From positions 62,001 through 126,000 of the forward strand of contig NZ_JACVAI010000006.1 in NCBI RefSeq assembly GCF_014851765.1: 64,000 nucleotides of DNA. Direction: 5' to 3'. Source of the DNA: Pseudomonas sp. PDM04. Lineage in GTDB: Bacteria; Pseudomonadota; Gammaproteobacteria; Pseudomonadales; Pseudomonadaceae. Under the pieces are notes generated by a model. That model did no database searches. It was not told the origin of the DNA and saw only the letters and a program-made list of their open reading frames with translations. Shown in pieces: positions 41,440 to 50,403 of this stretch (positions are counted from its first letter, which is position 1; every line of letters starts with the position of its first letter). The position numbers were made by a program, and so were the translations under genes.

Positions 41440-42618
41440 CTATTTTTGCTGTAACGCCACCCGCCGGCCACTCATGAAGCACAGGGAGCCGCCCAGCGCG
41501 GTGAGCAGGCTCAAGGCGTAGAACATGGTCGGCGCCGGGGTGTGCATCAGCAGGTAGCCGCAGATCACCGGGCTCAAGGCGCCGCCCAGGGCCGCGAGGT
41601 TCTGCGCGCCGTAGTAGCTGCCACGCAGTTCTTCCGGGGCCAGGGTGTCGACGAAGAGGAATTCGGCGGGGTAGATGATCATTTCACCCAGGGTGAAAAT
41701 GAACATCGCCACGCACCAGGACACCAGGCTGTCGGCCAGGCTGAAGCCGATCAGGCCGAGGATGAACAGGCTGGTGCCACCGGCAATCCAGTAGCGCAGT
41801 TGTTCGCGCTTGAGGAAACGACCGATCTGGTATTGCAGCAGGATCACCGCAATCGCGTTGCAGGCAAGCAGGGCGGCCATGGTTTGCAGCGCACGCTGGG
41901 CGTCCTCGACCACCAGCAGGTATTGCGACAGGTACAGGGTAAAACGCCCGTGGACCACGGTACTGAGCAGGCAACCGCAGGTGAACATGATCAGCGTGCG
42001 GTCGTTCTTGAGGGTGATCAGGGTTTTCAGGAAGCTCTGTGGCTGGCCGATCGCGGGGGGCGGGGCAGAGTCGCTGGGAATGCCGCTCATCAGGAAAATG
42101 CTGGCGAAGGCGATGGCGCTGGCAATCAGGAATGGCGCAATCGGGTACACCCCGGCAATCACCACACCGAGCATCGGGCCGGTGGCGTAGCCGATGTTGG
42201 TCAGGGTGTAGCGCAGGGAAAACGCCTTGGCCCGCTGGCCCACGGGCAGGTTTTCGCTGAGGATCGCCTTGGAGCCGATCAGGAACAGCGCTGATGCCGT
42301 TTCGGTGATCACCAGGGTCAGGGTGGTCAGGTACAGGTTCTGGGCAAAGGTCAGCAGCACGAAGCCGATGGCGCTGGAGAGCATGGCGAGGATCAGCAAC
42401 CGGCGTTTTTCCAGGCGATCGATGATGTAGCCGCCGTAGAGCGCGAGCAGGGTGGCGATGAACACCGCGATGCCCAACAGCAAGCCGACGTCCTGTTGGT
42501 TGAGGCCGAGTTTGTTGCTCAGGAACAGGGTGAGCAGCGGGCTGGTGATGGCACGGCTGACGACGATGGTCAACGAGACGATCATCAGGCGGCGAATGAC
42601 AAGCGAGTAAGTGGCCAC
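41440..42618 (-). CDS. Major facilitator superfamily transporter
   Basis: The product has about 392 residues and 12 predicted membrane helices. The MFS loop 2-3 motif is present as GGYIIDRLEKRRLL near residue 65, and GSKAILSENLPVGQRAKAFSLRYT corresponds to the helix 4-5 region of MdtH-like proton-driven exporters. The start is uncertain: GTG 42618 and TTG 42642 are both possible, with AAGGA 13 bases before the GTG. A BIME separates it from the MmgE/PrpD gene upstream, so it may be expressed together with that cluster, but this is not clear. Confidence 0.82.
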   Translation of the reverse strand: MATYSLVIRRLMIVSLTIVVSRAITSPLLTLFLSNKLGLNQQDVGLLLGIAVFIATLLALYGGYIIDRLEKRRLLILAMLSSAIGFVLLTFAQNLYLTTLTLVITETASALFLIGSKAILSENLPVGQRAKAFSLRYTLTNIGYATGPMLGVVIAGVYPIAPFLIASAIAFASIFLMSGIPSDSAPPPAIGQPQSFLKTLITLKNDRTLIMFTCGCLLSTVVHGRFTLYLSQYLLVVEDAQRALQTMAALLACNAIAVILLQYQIGRFLKREQLRYWIAGGTSLFILGLIGFSLADSLVSWCVAMFIFTLGEMIIYPAEFLFVDTLAPEELRGSYYGAQNLAALGGALSPVICGYLLMHTPAPTMFYALSLLTALGGSLCFMSGRRVALQQK

Positions 42619-42669
42619 GGCGGGGCAGATGTCCTTATTCAATGTTCGTCTGATGATCGGGGTGAAGCT

Positions 42670-42742
42670 ATCGCGAGCAGGCTCGCTCCCACCGTTGGCC
42701 TGCATTCAGGCTTCCAATGTGGGAGCGAGCCTGCTCGCGATG
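42670..42742. repeat. BIME between the MFS and MmgE/PrpD genes
   Basis: Two near-perfect REP copies (ATCGCGAGCAGGCTCGCTCC and its inverse) face each other about 30 bases apart. It marks the 3' end of the seven-gene cluster. Confidence 0.9.
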
Positions 42743-42754
42743 GGGCCAGAGCGA

Positions 42755-44104
42755 TCACCCCAGCCACTGCTCGAGCAACGCGACCGAATCCAGCGTCTCG
42801 AGCCGGTGCAATTGCTCCGCCAACGCCTCGGCCTGCCCCTGCGGCATCACTCTCGTCGCCAGGCTGAAGAACTTCTGCTCCAGCGCCGCATCGCTCAAGG
42901 GATTGGCTGGCGCGCCCAGGGGAGGATCGACGCACAACTGCGCCTGCCGACCGTCCACGGTCCGCACGCGAACCACGGGCTCGCCATCCTCCGACAGTCT
43001 CGGGTCCACTTCAAGGCGAATGCGCGACAGCCAGCGTTCAATCCGCGGGTCACGGCGCGCGGTCTCGTCATAGGCGTCAAGCCGGCAATGGCCATGCACC
43101 AGGCGCGCGGCCAGCGCGTAGGGCAGGCTCATCTGTGCCGCTGGCAGCGTGGCGATATCCTGGCCACCGCACATGCCCTGCAGGAACCCGCACAACGACA
43201 CCTTGATGTCTTCGACCTGATCGGCGTCGACTTGCAACTGTTCCAACAATTGCCCCAGCGCATCGATCGCCGAATGGGTGCCCCGGCAGGAGGCGTAGGG
43301 CTTGATCGAACAGCGCGCGAGTTTCCACACCGATCCGAGATCCGCATCCAGCGCTGGCGGCTTCGCCGTCTGCACCGCCAAGGTCTTGAGAAAACCGCCC
43401 CAGACATCATCGAACAGCTTCGCCGGCCCGGTGATGCCCTGCCAGGCAAACCGGGCCGCCATCAAACCGCCTTCGGCCGCACGACCGCTGTGCAGTTTTT
43501 TGCTTTGTGAACCGTCGTGGATGAACGCCCACAGGCCACCGCTGAAACTGCCGGCGATGCCGAGCGCGGCGAGCATTTGCCCGGCGTCCAGTCGCAGGAT
43601 GCGCGCACTGGCGGCGGCCGCGCCGAACACCCCGCAGGTGGCGGTGGAGTGCCACCCGGCGCCGTTGTGCGCCGAGTAACCACCGCAGGCCTCGAGCACC
43701 CGCCGGCCGACCTCATAACCGAGTACCACCGCCGTGATCAGCTCACGACCGCTGACCGGTCCAGGCGCCATCGACACGGCGGCCATCACCGCCGGCAACA
43801 CCACCGCCCCGGAGTGGTCACAGCCACCCGTGTCGTCCAGTTCCAGCGCATGCGCGGCGACGCCGTTGAGCATTGCCGCCTGGGCCGCGCCGAGTCGCAG
43901 GTCGGTGCCCCAGACCAGGCTGCTGCCCGTTTCGCCTTCGAACACCTGATGCGCCTGGCGTGCGACCTCGCTGTCCGCGCCGGCCAATGTCGCCCCGAAG
44001 GTGTCGAGGATGTGCCGCTTGGCTTGTATCACCAGTGCCGCTGGCAAGTCTTCAAAACGGGTGTCGACGCAGAACTGCGCCAGTCGCTGCAGGCGTTCGG
44101 TCAT
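42755..44104 (-). CDS. MmgE/PrpD family protein
   Basis: This 449-residue protein belongs to the fold of 2-methylcitrate dehydratase and iminodisuccinate epimerase. Typical segments are AKRHILDTFGATLAG near residue 28, NGVAAHALELDDTGGCDHSGAVVLPA near residue 78 and GWHSTATCGVFGAAAASARIL near residue 148. The KPYASCRGTHSAIDA segment near residue 290 is the family's conserved second active-site region. ATG 44104 overlaps the stop of the upstream deacetylase-like gene as ATGA. No prp genes are nearby, so a role in propionate metabolism is unlikely; epimerisation or dehydration of a substituted dicarboxylate is suggested by the ArgH-like lyase in the same cluster. Confidence 0.85.
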   Translation of the reverse strand: MTERLQRLAQFCVDTRFEDLPAALVIQAKRHILDTFGATLAGADSEVARQAHQVFEGETGSSLVWGTDLRLGAAQAAMLNGVAAHALELDDTGGCDHSGAVVLPAVMAAVSMAPGPVSGRELITAVVLGYEVGRRVLEACGGYSAHNGAGWHSTATCGVFGAAAASARILRLDAGQMLAALGIAGSFSGGLWAFIHDGSQSKKLHSGRAAEGGLMAARFAWQGITGPAKLFDDVWGGFLKTLAVQTAKPPALDADLGSVWKLARCSIKPYASCRGTHSAIDALGQLLEQLQVDADQVEDIKVSLCGFLQGMCGGQDIATLPAAQMSLPYALAARLVHGHCRLDAYDETARRDPRIERWLSRIRLEVDPRLSEDGEPVVRVRTVDGRQAQLCVDPPLGAPANPLSDAALEQKFFSLATRVMPQGQAEALAEQLHRLETLDSVALLEQWLG

Positions 44105-44988
44105 GGCAGGTAGTCCCGATAATGCCGTTCGTACACCGAGGCGGGGTGATCCCCAGCCGTTGGCAGCGCCGAATCCGTCCACCATTGGGCGACCTCGGCA
44201 CCGCGGGCAATCCACACATCATCGTGTTGCCGGATGCCCTGCAGCAGTTCGCGCAACACGCCGATCCGCCCGGGCGTGCCAATGATCTCGGGGTGCAGGC
44301 GCAGCACGTAACACAGGCCGAAGCGGTGAAAACCGGCGAAGTCCATTTGCAGATTGCCCAGGGTGTGGCTGTAGGAAGCGATCCGCGATTGCGCCGGCGG
44401 CACCGCCGGGCTCAGGTTGAAGGCGAAGTAGGGTTCGTCCTCCAGCTCATAGTGCAAGGGCAGTTCGATGACCCCGGGCGCGGTGGGGTGCGCGAAAGGC
44501 AGATCATCGCCGCGCCACGACGACGACCAGCGAATGCCTTGTTCGCCCAGGGCTTCGATGAACCCTGGCGCACCGTTGCCGGCGGGAATGCGGAAACCGC
44601 TGGGGCGCTGGCCGGTCAGTGCCTGCAACGCGGCGCACCCTCGGGCGACTTCGTCACGCTGTTGCGCCAGGTCCAGGGTGTCGTAGTTCTGATGGCGATA
44701 CCCGGCGCAGGCAATCTCGTGCCCGGCCGCTTGAATGGCCTGCAGATGCTGCGGGTTTTCCTCGGCAACGATGCCGGGCACGAACCAGCTGCTGCACACC
44801 TGCAGTTCATCGAACAGCCCCAGCAGACGCTCGACACCCCGTTGCGTGCCGTAACGCCACACGGACAGGGTCTTGTCGCGTCCGGCCACTTCCGGGGCCT
44901 GGGTCAGAATGCCGTGGATGTCGTTGTAATCGACCGTCACCACGACGGCGCAACGGTAGCCTTTGGGCCAGAAAACCGACTCAGTCAT
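44101..44988 (-). CDS. NodB-fold (CE4/PuuE-like) amidohydrolase lacking one metal ligand
   Basis: This 295-residue polysaccharide-deacetylase-fold protein is homologous to the product of the next gene upstream (44981-45829). Motif 1 reads TVDYND, motif 3 reads RIPAGNG. Motif 2, HxxxH in the sister protein, reads ACAGYRH: the first metal-binding His is Ala. The fold also includes PuuE allantoinase, which works without metal, so loss of the ligand does not prove inactivity. It overlaps the sister gene by eight bases (44981-44988) and the MmgE/PrpD gene by four. The two proteins could form a heteromer. Confidence 0.85.
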   Translation of the reverse strand: MTESVFWPKGYRCAVVVTVDYNDIHGILTQAPEVAGRDKTLSVWRYGTQRGVERLLGLFDELQVCSSWFVPGIVAEENPQHLQAIQAAGHEIACAGYRHQNYDTLDLAQQRDEVARGCAALQALTGQRPSGFRIPAGNGAPGFIEALGEQGIRWSSSWRGDDLPFAHPTAPGVIELPLHYELEDEPYFAFNLSPAVPPAQSRIASYSHTLGNLQMDFAGFHRFGLCYVLRLHPEIIGTPGRIGVLRELLQGIRQHDDVWIARGAEVAQWWTDSALPTAGDHPASVYERHYRDYLP

Positions 44989-45829
44989 GGTGGTGCTCCT
45001 TCAGCCACCACTGCGCGACATCGGCGCAGGTGGCGAACCACACGTCGTCACGCCGACGCATGTGTTCGAAGAGTTTTTCCAGCAGCAGGATACGTCCCGG
45101 CTTGCCGGTGATCTTGGGGTGGAACAGGGTGGTCAGGCACAAGCCTTCATCCATGGCGCCGTCGTATTCGCGACACCAATTGTCCAGGGTCAGCTCATAA
45201 CTGGCGGTGCGATCCAGACCTGAAGGGAAATCCGGCGCGCGGGTATAGGCCAGTGAGGCGTAATCGTCCATTTCCCAGCGCCCGGGGATCTCCACCAGCG
45301 GGGTGTCGAAGCCCGGTACCTTGACCAGGTAAGGGCGATCGTCGCCGCGCATGCTGCTGGAATAGGTCACGCCGGCCTCCACCAGCATCGCCGGGGTTTC
45401 GGTGTGCCAGTCACCGGACGGCGTGCGGAAACCTTCGGCGCGGATGTTCAGGTGGTTCCAGAACACCTCGCGGCAGCGCTTCATCACGTCCTTCTGCTGT
45501 TCCAGCGTCAGGGCGTAAAAGGATTCGTGCTTGTAGCCGTGGTACGCCACCTCATGCCCGCGCTCGACAATCGCCTGGCACTGCTTCGGCCAGTTTTCCA
45601 CGACCCAGGCCGGGACGAAGAAGGTGGTCGGGAGACGGAACGCATCGAGCAGGTCGAGCAGTCGCGGCAACGCCCGGTAAGGGCCATAACCGCCAAAGCC
45701 GAAATACTCCGGCTTTTGCCAGATCGAGCCATTGAGCATGGCATCGCCGGTGGGGCCGTCGAGGTCGAAGGCCAGGGCCAGGCAGGCTTTGTGGGGCGCC
45801 GGCCAGGTGGGTCGGGGTGAGGAGGACAT
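44981..45829 (-). CDS. NodB-fold (CE4/PuuE-like) amidohydrolase
   Basis: This 282-residue cytosolic protein has no signal peptide. It carries the complete NodB-type metal site: FDLDGPT near residue 21 (motif 1), HGYKH near residue 97 (motif 2) and FRTPSGDW near residue 130 (motif 3). Cytosolic members with this organisation include allantoinase PuuE and cyclic imidases rather than cell-wall deacetylases. Situated in an operon with an amino-acid importer and an ArgH-like lyase, hydrolysis of an amide, imide or ureide in the imported compound is the likely step. Confidence 0.88.
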   Translation of the reverse strand: MSSSPRPTWPAPHKACLALAFDLDGPTGDAMLNGSIWQKPEYFGFGGYGPYRALPRLLDLLDAFRLPTTFFVPAWVVENWPKQCQAIVERGHEVAYHGYKHESFYALTLEQQKDVMKRCREVFWNHLNIRAEGFRTPSGDWHTETPAMLVEAGVTYSSSMRGDDRPYLVKVPGFDTPLVEIPGRWEMDDYASLAYTRAPDFPSGLDRTASYELTLDNWCREYDGAMDEGLCLTTLFHPKITGKPGRILLLEKLFEHMRRRDDVWFATCADVAQWWLKEHHHD

Positions 45830-45868
45830 CGTGGTGCTCCAGCTATTTCATGGGTCAAACCCCATCGC

Positions 45869-45950
45869 TGTGGTAGCGAGCCGCTCGCGATGGCGCATCA
45901 GCCGCACCGGTGTCGACTGACACATCCACGCGAGCAGGCTCGCTCCCACC
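45869..45950. repeat. BIME between the amidohydrolase and binding-protein genes
   Basis: A shortened REP (GTAGCGAGCCGCTCGCG) and a full inverted copy lie between genes of the same operon. Confidence 0.8.
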
Positions 45951-45976
45951 ACCAGCGGACAGGATTGCTTGGCGGC

Positions 45977-46801
45977 TTACTTCCCGGCGTTGATGGTCAC
46001 CGTCTTGATGGCACCCAGTTCCAGGTCCCACTTCTTCAGGATCGCCAGGTAGCTGCCGTCGTCGATCATGCTCTGCAACGCGACTTTCACCGCTTCGCTC
46101 AACTCGGGTTTTTTCTTGCTGACGCCCAGGCCGGTGAACTGCGAAGAGATCGGCAGGCCCACAGTCTTGTACATGTCCTTTTCCTGAGTCTTGAGGTACG
46201 GCAGGGTCTCGCTGCCTTGCATCGCCGCGTCGATGCGGCTCTGGCGCAGTTGCGCACGGGCGTCGGCGGAACCTTCGGTGCCGACCACGTTGATCGCCGG
46301 TTTACCCGCCGCTTCGCAGTTGGCCTTGCTCCACTCGGCGATCTCCGCCGGGAACGTAGTGCGACGGCTGGTGCCGACTTTCTTGCCGCACAGGTCGATG
46401 ATTTCGTTAGTGTCCTTGTTTTTCTGCAAGGTGTAGAACTGCGGACCGCTGGTGAAGTAGTCGACGAAGGTCACGCTGGCCTGCCGTTCGGCGGTGTCGG
46501 TCATGCCCGACAGCACCATGTCGACGCGATCGGTGGTGAGCGCGTTGATCATTTGCTCGAAACCGGTCTCCTGCCATTTGATCTTGATGCCCAGGCGTTC
46601 GGCCAGCGCATTGCCCAGGTCATAGTCGAGGCCGGTCAACTGGTTGGTGGCCGGGTCCTTGAAGTCCATCGGCGGATAGTTTGGCATGATCGCGACGACG
46701 ATCTCGCCCTTGGCCTTGATGCTGGCCGGCAATTCGGCGGCGAAGCTGACGCTGGAGGCCATCAGGCCGGCGAGTACTGCGGGGATTACGAAGTTCTTCA
46801 T
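45977..46801 (-). CDS. Polar amino-acid ABC transporter substrate-binding protein
   Basis: This 274-residue periplasmic protein has a signal peptide (residues 1-21, cleavage near SFAAE). The SBP family 3 fold is shown by YPPMDFKDPATNQLTGLDYD near residue 43, DMVLSGMTDTAERQ near residue 94 and VGTSRRTTFP near residue 142. The Arg/Asp pair typical of alpha-amino-acid binding can be placed in TDTAERQ. With the ATPase and permease upstream it forms one importer. The ligand is probably an amino acid derivative or N-substituted aspartate. Confidence 0.9.
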   Translation of the reverse strand: MKNFVIPAVLAGLMASSVSFAAELPASIKAKGEIVVAIMPNYPPMDFKDPATNQLTGLDYDLGNALAERLGIKIKWQETGFEQMINALTTDRVDMVLSGMTDTAERQASVTFVDYFTSGPQFYTLQKNKDTNEIIDLCGKKVGTSRRTTFPAEIAEWSKANCEAAGKPAINVVGTEGSADARAQLRQSRIDAAMQGSETLPYLKTQEKDMYKTVGLPISSQFTGLGVSKKKPELSEAVKVALQSMIDDGSYLAILKKWDLELGAIKTVTINAGK

Positions 46802-46854
46802 GGTCGTTCTCTTATGAGTGTTTTGACGCCGCTGCGGGTTGGCGAGGCGGACGC

Positions 46855-47619
46855 TTAGGTTCGAACGGCAGAAATGAAACTTTGGGTGCGCGGGTTTTGT
46901 GGACTTATTAGTATTTCTTCGGGGCTTCCAGCCTCCACGATCTGTCCGCCGTCCATGAACACCATGCGGTTGGAAACCTCCCGGGCGAAGCCCAGTTCAT
47001 GGGTGACGACGATCATGGTCATGCCGGTCTGCGCGAGGTCGCGCATCACCGACAGCACCTCTCCGACCAGTTCCGGGTCGAGTGCCGAAGTGGGTTCATC
47101 GAACAGCATCAGCTTGGGCCGCATGGCCAGTGCGCGGGCGATGGCCACACGTTGTTGCTGGCCACCCGAGAGTTCGATCGGATAGCTGTTGCGTTTGTCG
47201 GCGAGACCGACGCGGGCCAGCAGTTCCAGGGCTTCCTCCTGCGCCTCCTTGGGCGAACGCTTGAGCACCTGGCACGGCCCTTCGATGATGTTTTGCAGCA
47301 CGGTCATGTGCGGGAACAGGTTGAAACGCTGGAACACCATGCCGGTGGACAGGCGTTGCCGGGCGATCTGCGTCTCGTTGAGCTCATGCAGCTTGTTGCC
47401 GACCACCCGGTAGCCCACCAGCTCGCCGTCGACCCAGAGGCCGCCCTTGTCGATTTTTTCCAGCTGGTTGACGCAGCGCAGCAGGGTGCTCTTGCCGGAG
47501 CCGGACGGGCCGATGATGCACAGCACTTCGCCTTGCTCGACTTCGATGTTGACGTCCTTGAGCGCGTGGAACTGGTCGTAGTACTTGTTCAGGCTCACGG
47601 CCTTGACGATGTTTCTCAT
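46855..47619 (-). CDS. Polar amino-acid ABC transporter ATP-binding protein
   Basis: This 254-residue ATPase has Walker A GPSGSGKSTL (residues about 38-47), a Q-loop VFQRFNLFPH, signature LSGGQQQRVAIARAL, Walker B LMLFDEPTSALDPE and the switch His in VVTHELGF. It is of the GlnQ/ArtP type that serves polar amino-acid importers. It lies ten bases downstream of the permease gene. Confidence 0.95.
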   Translation of the reverse strand: MRNIVKAVSLNKYYDQFHALKDVNIEVEQGEVLCIIGPSGSGKSTLLRCVNQLEKIDKGGLWVDGELVGYRVVGNKLHELNETQIARQRLSTGMVFQRFNLFPHMTVLQNIIEGPCQVLKRSPKEAQEEALELLARVGLADKRNSYPIELSGGQQQRVAIARALAMRPKLMLFDEPTSALDPELVGEVLSVMRDLAQTGMTMIVVTHELGFAREVSNRMVFMDGGQIVEAGSPEEILISPQNPRTQSFISAVRT

Positions 47620-47629
47620 GTTCGACTCC

Positions 47630-48508
47630 TCAGGAACGCTTGCCGGCGCCGCGGGCGAAACGACGCTCCAGGCGGCTTTGACCGAAGGACAGCACCGTGA
47701 CGGTCGCCAGGTACCAGATGCCCGCGACGATCAGCAACTCCATCACCCGAGCGTTGGCGTAGTAGATGTTCTGGGCGTTGTAGAGCAGCTCCGAGTACTG
47801 GATGACGCTGGCCAACGACGTCATTTTCACCATGCCGATGAACTCGTTGCCGACCGGCGGGATGATGATCCGCATGGCCTGCGGCAGGATGATCCGGCGC
47901 AGGGCTTGCAGGCGCGGCATGCCGATCGACTTGGCGGCCTCGTATTGGCCGGTGTCCACCGACAGCAGGCCGGCGCGCACCACTTCGGCGGTGTAGGCGC
48001 CCTGGTTGATGCTCAGGCCGAGCAGGGCTGCGACGAAGGGCGTCATCAGGCTCACGGTGTCGATTTCGAACAGGCCGGGGATGCCGATGGTGGGGAAGAT
48101 CAGCGCCAGGTTGAACCACAGCAGCAGCTGCAGGATCAGCGGCGTACCACGGAACAGCCAGGTGTAGGTCAGCGCCACGTAGCGCAGGATCGGGTTGGCC
48201 GACATGCGCATGATCGCCGTGATCACCCCGAAGACGATGCCCAGCGCCATCGCCAGCACGGCCATGACGATGGTGTTGAGCAGGCCCCACATGATCGCCT
48301 GGGAGGTGAGGAACTGGCCGATGTACGACCATTCGATCTTGCCCTCGGCGAAGGCGCGCACCAGGCCGATGAGGGCGATGACGATCACCGTGGCGAAGAA
48401 GATCCGCCCGTAGTAACGCCGTGGCACATGATCGTACTGGGTGATATCGAACTGGTTTTCCGCCAGTTTGCGCTCCGCCTGGAGTCGCTCTGCCTGGGTC
48501 TGGCTCAT
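47630..48508 (-). CDS. Polar amino-acid ABC transporter permease
   Basis: This 292-residue inner-membrane protein has an unusual charged N-terminal segment of about 35 residues before the first helix, then five or six helices. The EAA loop YEAAKSIGMPRLQALRRIILP near residue 196 contacts the ATPase. Only one permease gene is present, so the transporter is probably a homodimer in the membrane. It is followed directly by its ATPase. Confidence 0.93.
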   Translation of the reverse strand: MSQTQAERLQAERKLAENQFDITQYDHVPRRYYGRIFFATVIVIALIGLVRAFAEGKIEWSYIGQFLTSQAIMWGLLNTIVMAVLAMALGIVFGVITAIMRMSANPILRYVALTYTWLFRGTPLILQLLLWFNLALIFPTIGIPGLFEIDTVSLMTPFVAALLGLSINQGAYTAEVVRAGLLSVDTGQYEAAKSIGMPRLQALRRIILPQAMRIIIPPVGNEFIGMVKMTSLASVIQYSELLYNAQNIYYANARVMELLIVAGIWYLATVTVLSFGQSRLERRFARGAGKRS

Positions 48509-48551
48509 GTTGGTTCTCCGTACACTTTATTTCAGGTCAAACACTTGGCCC

Positions 48552-48644
48552 CGTGGGAGCGAGCCTGGTCGCGATGGCATCTTGTCAGCCAGCCTCTTGA
48601 TTACTGATGCACCGCTATCGTGAACAGACTCGCTCCCCCAGGGG
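48552..48644. repeat. BIME between the lyase and permease genes
   Basis: Two inverted REP copies, one with a mismatch in its core (GAGCCTGGTCGCG), occupy the gap between the ArgH-like gene and the permease gene. Confidence 0.8.
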
Positions 48645-48657
48645 CCGTGTGTTTGAT

Positions 48658-50085
48658 TCAGAGGCGAAAACCCTGATAGTTCTCGGTCCACGCCTGCTGG
48701 GCGGCGAGGGCGGTTTTCAGGCGACCGATCTGTTCGCGCACCTGTTGCGGCGCGGTGCCGCCCCAGCCGCTGCGGGCGGCGATGGCAGCTTCCAGCGTCA
48801 GGCTGTCGCGCACTTCCGGGGTCAGGCGAGGATCGATTTCTGCCAACAGCGCCGGAGAGGCCTCCCACAACTCGATGTCGTGTTTCTCACAGGCCTTGAC
48901 CAGTGCGCCGGTGATTTCATGGGCTTCCTTGAATGGCACGCCGCGCACCCCCAGCCAGTCGGCGACTTCGGTGGCCAGGGTGAAACCGAGCGGTGCCTGG
49001 CGCCGCAGTTCTTCGACGTTGACCGTCATGGTCGCCACCATTCCGGCCATGGCCGGCAGCACCAGCAGCAAGGTGTCGACGCTGTCGAGCACACCGTTCT
49101 TGTCTTCGCTCAGGTCGCGGTTGTACGACAGCGGCAACGATTTCAGGGTCGAGAGCAGGCCGGTGAGGTTGCCGATCAGGCGACCCGCCTTGCCCCGGGC
49201 CAGCTCGGCAATGTCCGGATTTTTCTTCTGCGGCATGATCGAACTGCCGGTGGCGTAGGCATCGTCCAGGGCAACCCAGCGAAATTGCCGGGACGACCAC
49301 AGGCAAAACTCTTCAGCGAGGCGGGAAATGTTGATGCCGAGCATGCTGGCGATAAACAGGAACTCGGCAACGTGGTCGCGGCTGGCCACGGCGTCGATGG
49401 AGTTTTCGCACACCCCGCTGTAACCCATTTCCTTCGCCGATTGCTGCGGCAGCCGCGCAATCGCCGAGCCGGCCATGGCCGCTGCGCCCAGAGGCGACAG
49501 CGAGGTGCGGGCGTCCCAGTCCACCAGGCGTTGCACGTCGCGCAACATCGACTGGGCGTGGGCCAGCAGATGGTGGGCAAACACGATCGGCTGGGCCTGT
49601 TGCAGGTGGGTGAAACCCGGGCAAATGCTTTCGACGTGTTGTTCGGCCTGGCCCACCAGTGCCTGTTGCAGCGCCAGCACTTCAACGGCCAGGGTGCGCA
49701 CGTGGTCACGCAGGAACAGACGCAGGTCGTTGGCGGTCTGGTCGTTGCGCGAACGACCGGCGCGCAGTTTCCCTCCGAGCGGGCCGAGGCGTTCGGTCAG
49801 CAGGCGTTCGATGAAGGTGTGGACGTCTTCGTCGTCCAGGGTCGGGGCGATACGGCCGTCGCGGAAATCGGCACCGATGCGCTCGAGTGCGTCGAGCATG
49901 GTCAGGGTTTCCTGTTCGCTCAGCAGCCCGGCACGTTGCAGCTCACGGGCATGGGCCTTGGAGCCGGCGAGGTCGTACGGGGTCAGTCGGAAGTAGCGCT
50001 CGGGGCACCGGGACAAGGCCGCCAGGGCTTCGGACGGGCCGCTTTGGAAGCGCGCACCCCAGAGACGTTCGGTGGTTTGGGACAT
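48658..50085 (-). CDS. Argininosuccinate lyase paralog (aspartase/fumarase superfamily C-N lyase)
   Basis: This 475-residue enzyme eliminates fumarate from an N-substituted aspartate. Superfamily regions are intact: GRSRNDQTANDLRLF near residue 110, GFTHLQQAQPIVFAHH near residue 158, and the catalytic-Ser loop GSSIMPQKKNPD near residue 278. Housekeeping argH of pseudomonads is normally found near hemC/algR, so this is probably a second copy. It is the first gene of the cluster with an amino-acid importer, two amidohydrolases and an MmgE/PrpD protein, divergent from a LysR gene. EDDS lyase is a known ArgH-related enzyme acting on an aminopolycarboxylate, and a similar activity is my inference here; true argininosuccinate lyase activity cannot be excluded. 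Confidence 0.88.
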   Translation of the reverse strand: MSQTTERLWGARFQSGPSEALAALSRCPERYFRLTPYDLAGSKAHARELQRAGLLSEQETLTMLDALERIGADFRDGRIAPTLDDEDVHTFIERLLTERLGPLGGKLRAGRSRNDQTANDLRLFLRDHVRTLAVEVLALQQALVGQAEQHVESICPGFTHLQQAQPIVFAHHLLAHAQSMLRDVQRLVDWDARTSLSPLGAAAMAGSAIARLPQQSAKEMGYSGVCENSIDAVASRDHVAEFLFIASMLGINISRLAEEFCLWSSRQFRWVALDDAYATGSSIMPQKKNPDIAELARGKAGRLIGNLTGLLSTLKSLPLSYNRDLSEDKNGVLDSVDTLLLVLPAMAGMVATMTVNVEELRRQAPLGFTLATEVADWLGVRGVPFKEAHEITGALVKACEKHDIELWEASPALLAEIDPRLTPEVRDSLTLEAAIAARSGWGGTAPQQVREQIGRLKTALAAQQAWTENYQGFRL

Positions 50086-50403
50086 TGTTGTTTTCCTCGT
50101 CGGTCAAGCGAACTGAAATCGGTGTGCCTGGCCTGGAACCGTTACCGGAATCGATAGGAATCGAGCGGGCGTGGTCAGGCCAAAACAATGTTCTAGGGCA
50201 GGGGGAAAGCGCAGTTACGAAAGGAGCGAGGGCTGATCGAAACGTCAGCTTTTAATAATTCGAACACCGTGATCTGGCACGCATGTTCTGGATTTTTTGG
50301 CGGTTGCCAAGCCAGGTTTTCTGTGATCATTATTATTAGGCCAGCTATGTTTTTGTTGTTGGGCACAGGTTGTTGAATACGGCGCCAGAGGTAAATAAGC
50401 ATT
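50086..50403. promoter_or_regulatory. Divergent regulatory region between the ArgH-like gene and lysR
   Basis: I see no gene in these 318 bases. The right half is A/T-rich. A candidate LysR-type site lies at 50297-50310. It should hold the promoters of the seven-gene cluster and of lysR. Confidence 0.55.
50297..50310. promoter_or_regulatory. Candidate LysR T-N11-A box
   Basis: TTGGCGGTTGCCAA has the inverted repeat TTGGC/GCCAA and satisfies T-N11-A twice. It lies in the gap between lysR and its probable target cluster. Short motifs of this kind occur by chance, so support is limited. Confidence 0.35.

Noticed and set aside
42755..44104. prpD (2-methylcitrate dehydratase)
   Set aside because: No prpB, prpC, acnD or prpF nearby; the context is an amino-acid importer and a C-N lyase, so only the family name is used.
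44101..45829. Cell-wall polysaccharide deacetylases
   Set aside because: Neither protein has a signal peptide or membrane anchor; they look cytosolic and PuuE-like.
37990..48644. Repeated short palindromes considered as a CRISPR array
   Set aside because: They are REP/BIME elements spread over kilobases between genes, without regular spacers or cas genes.
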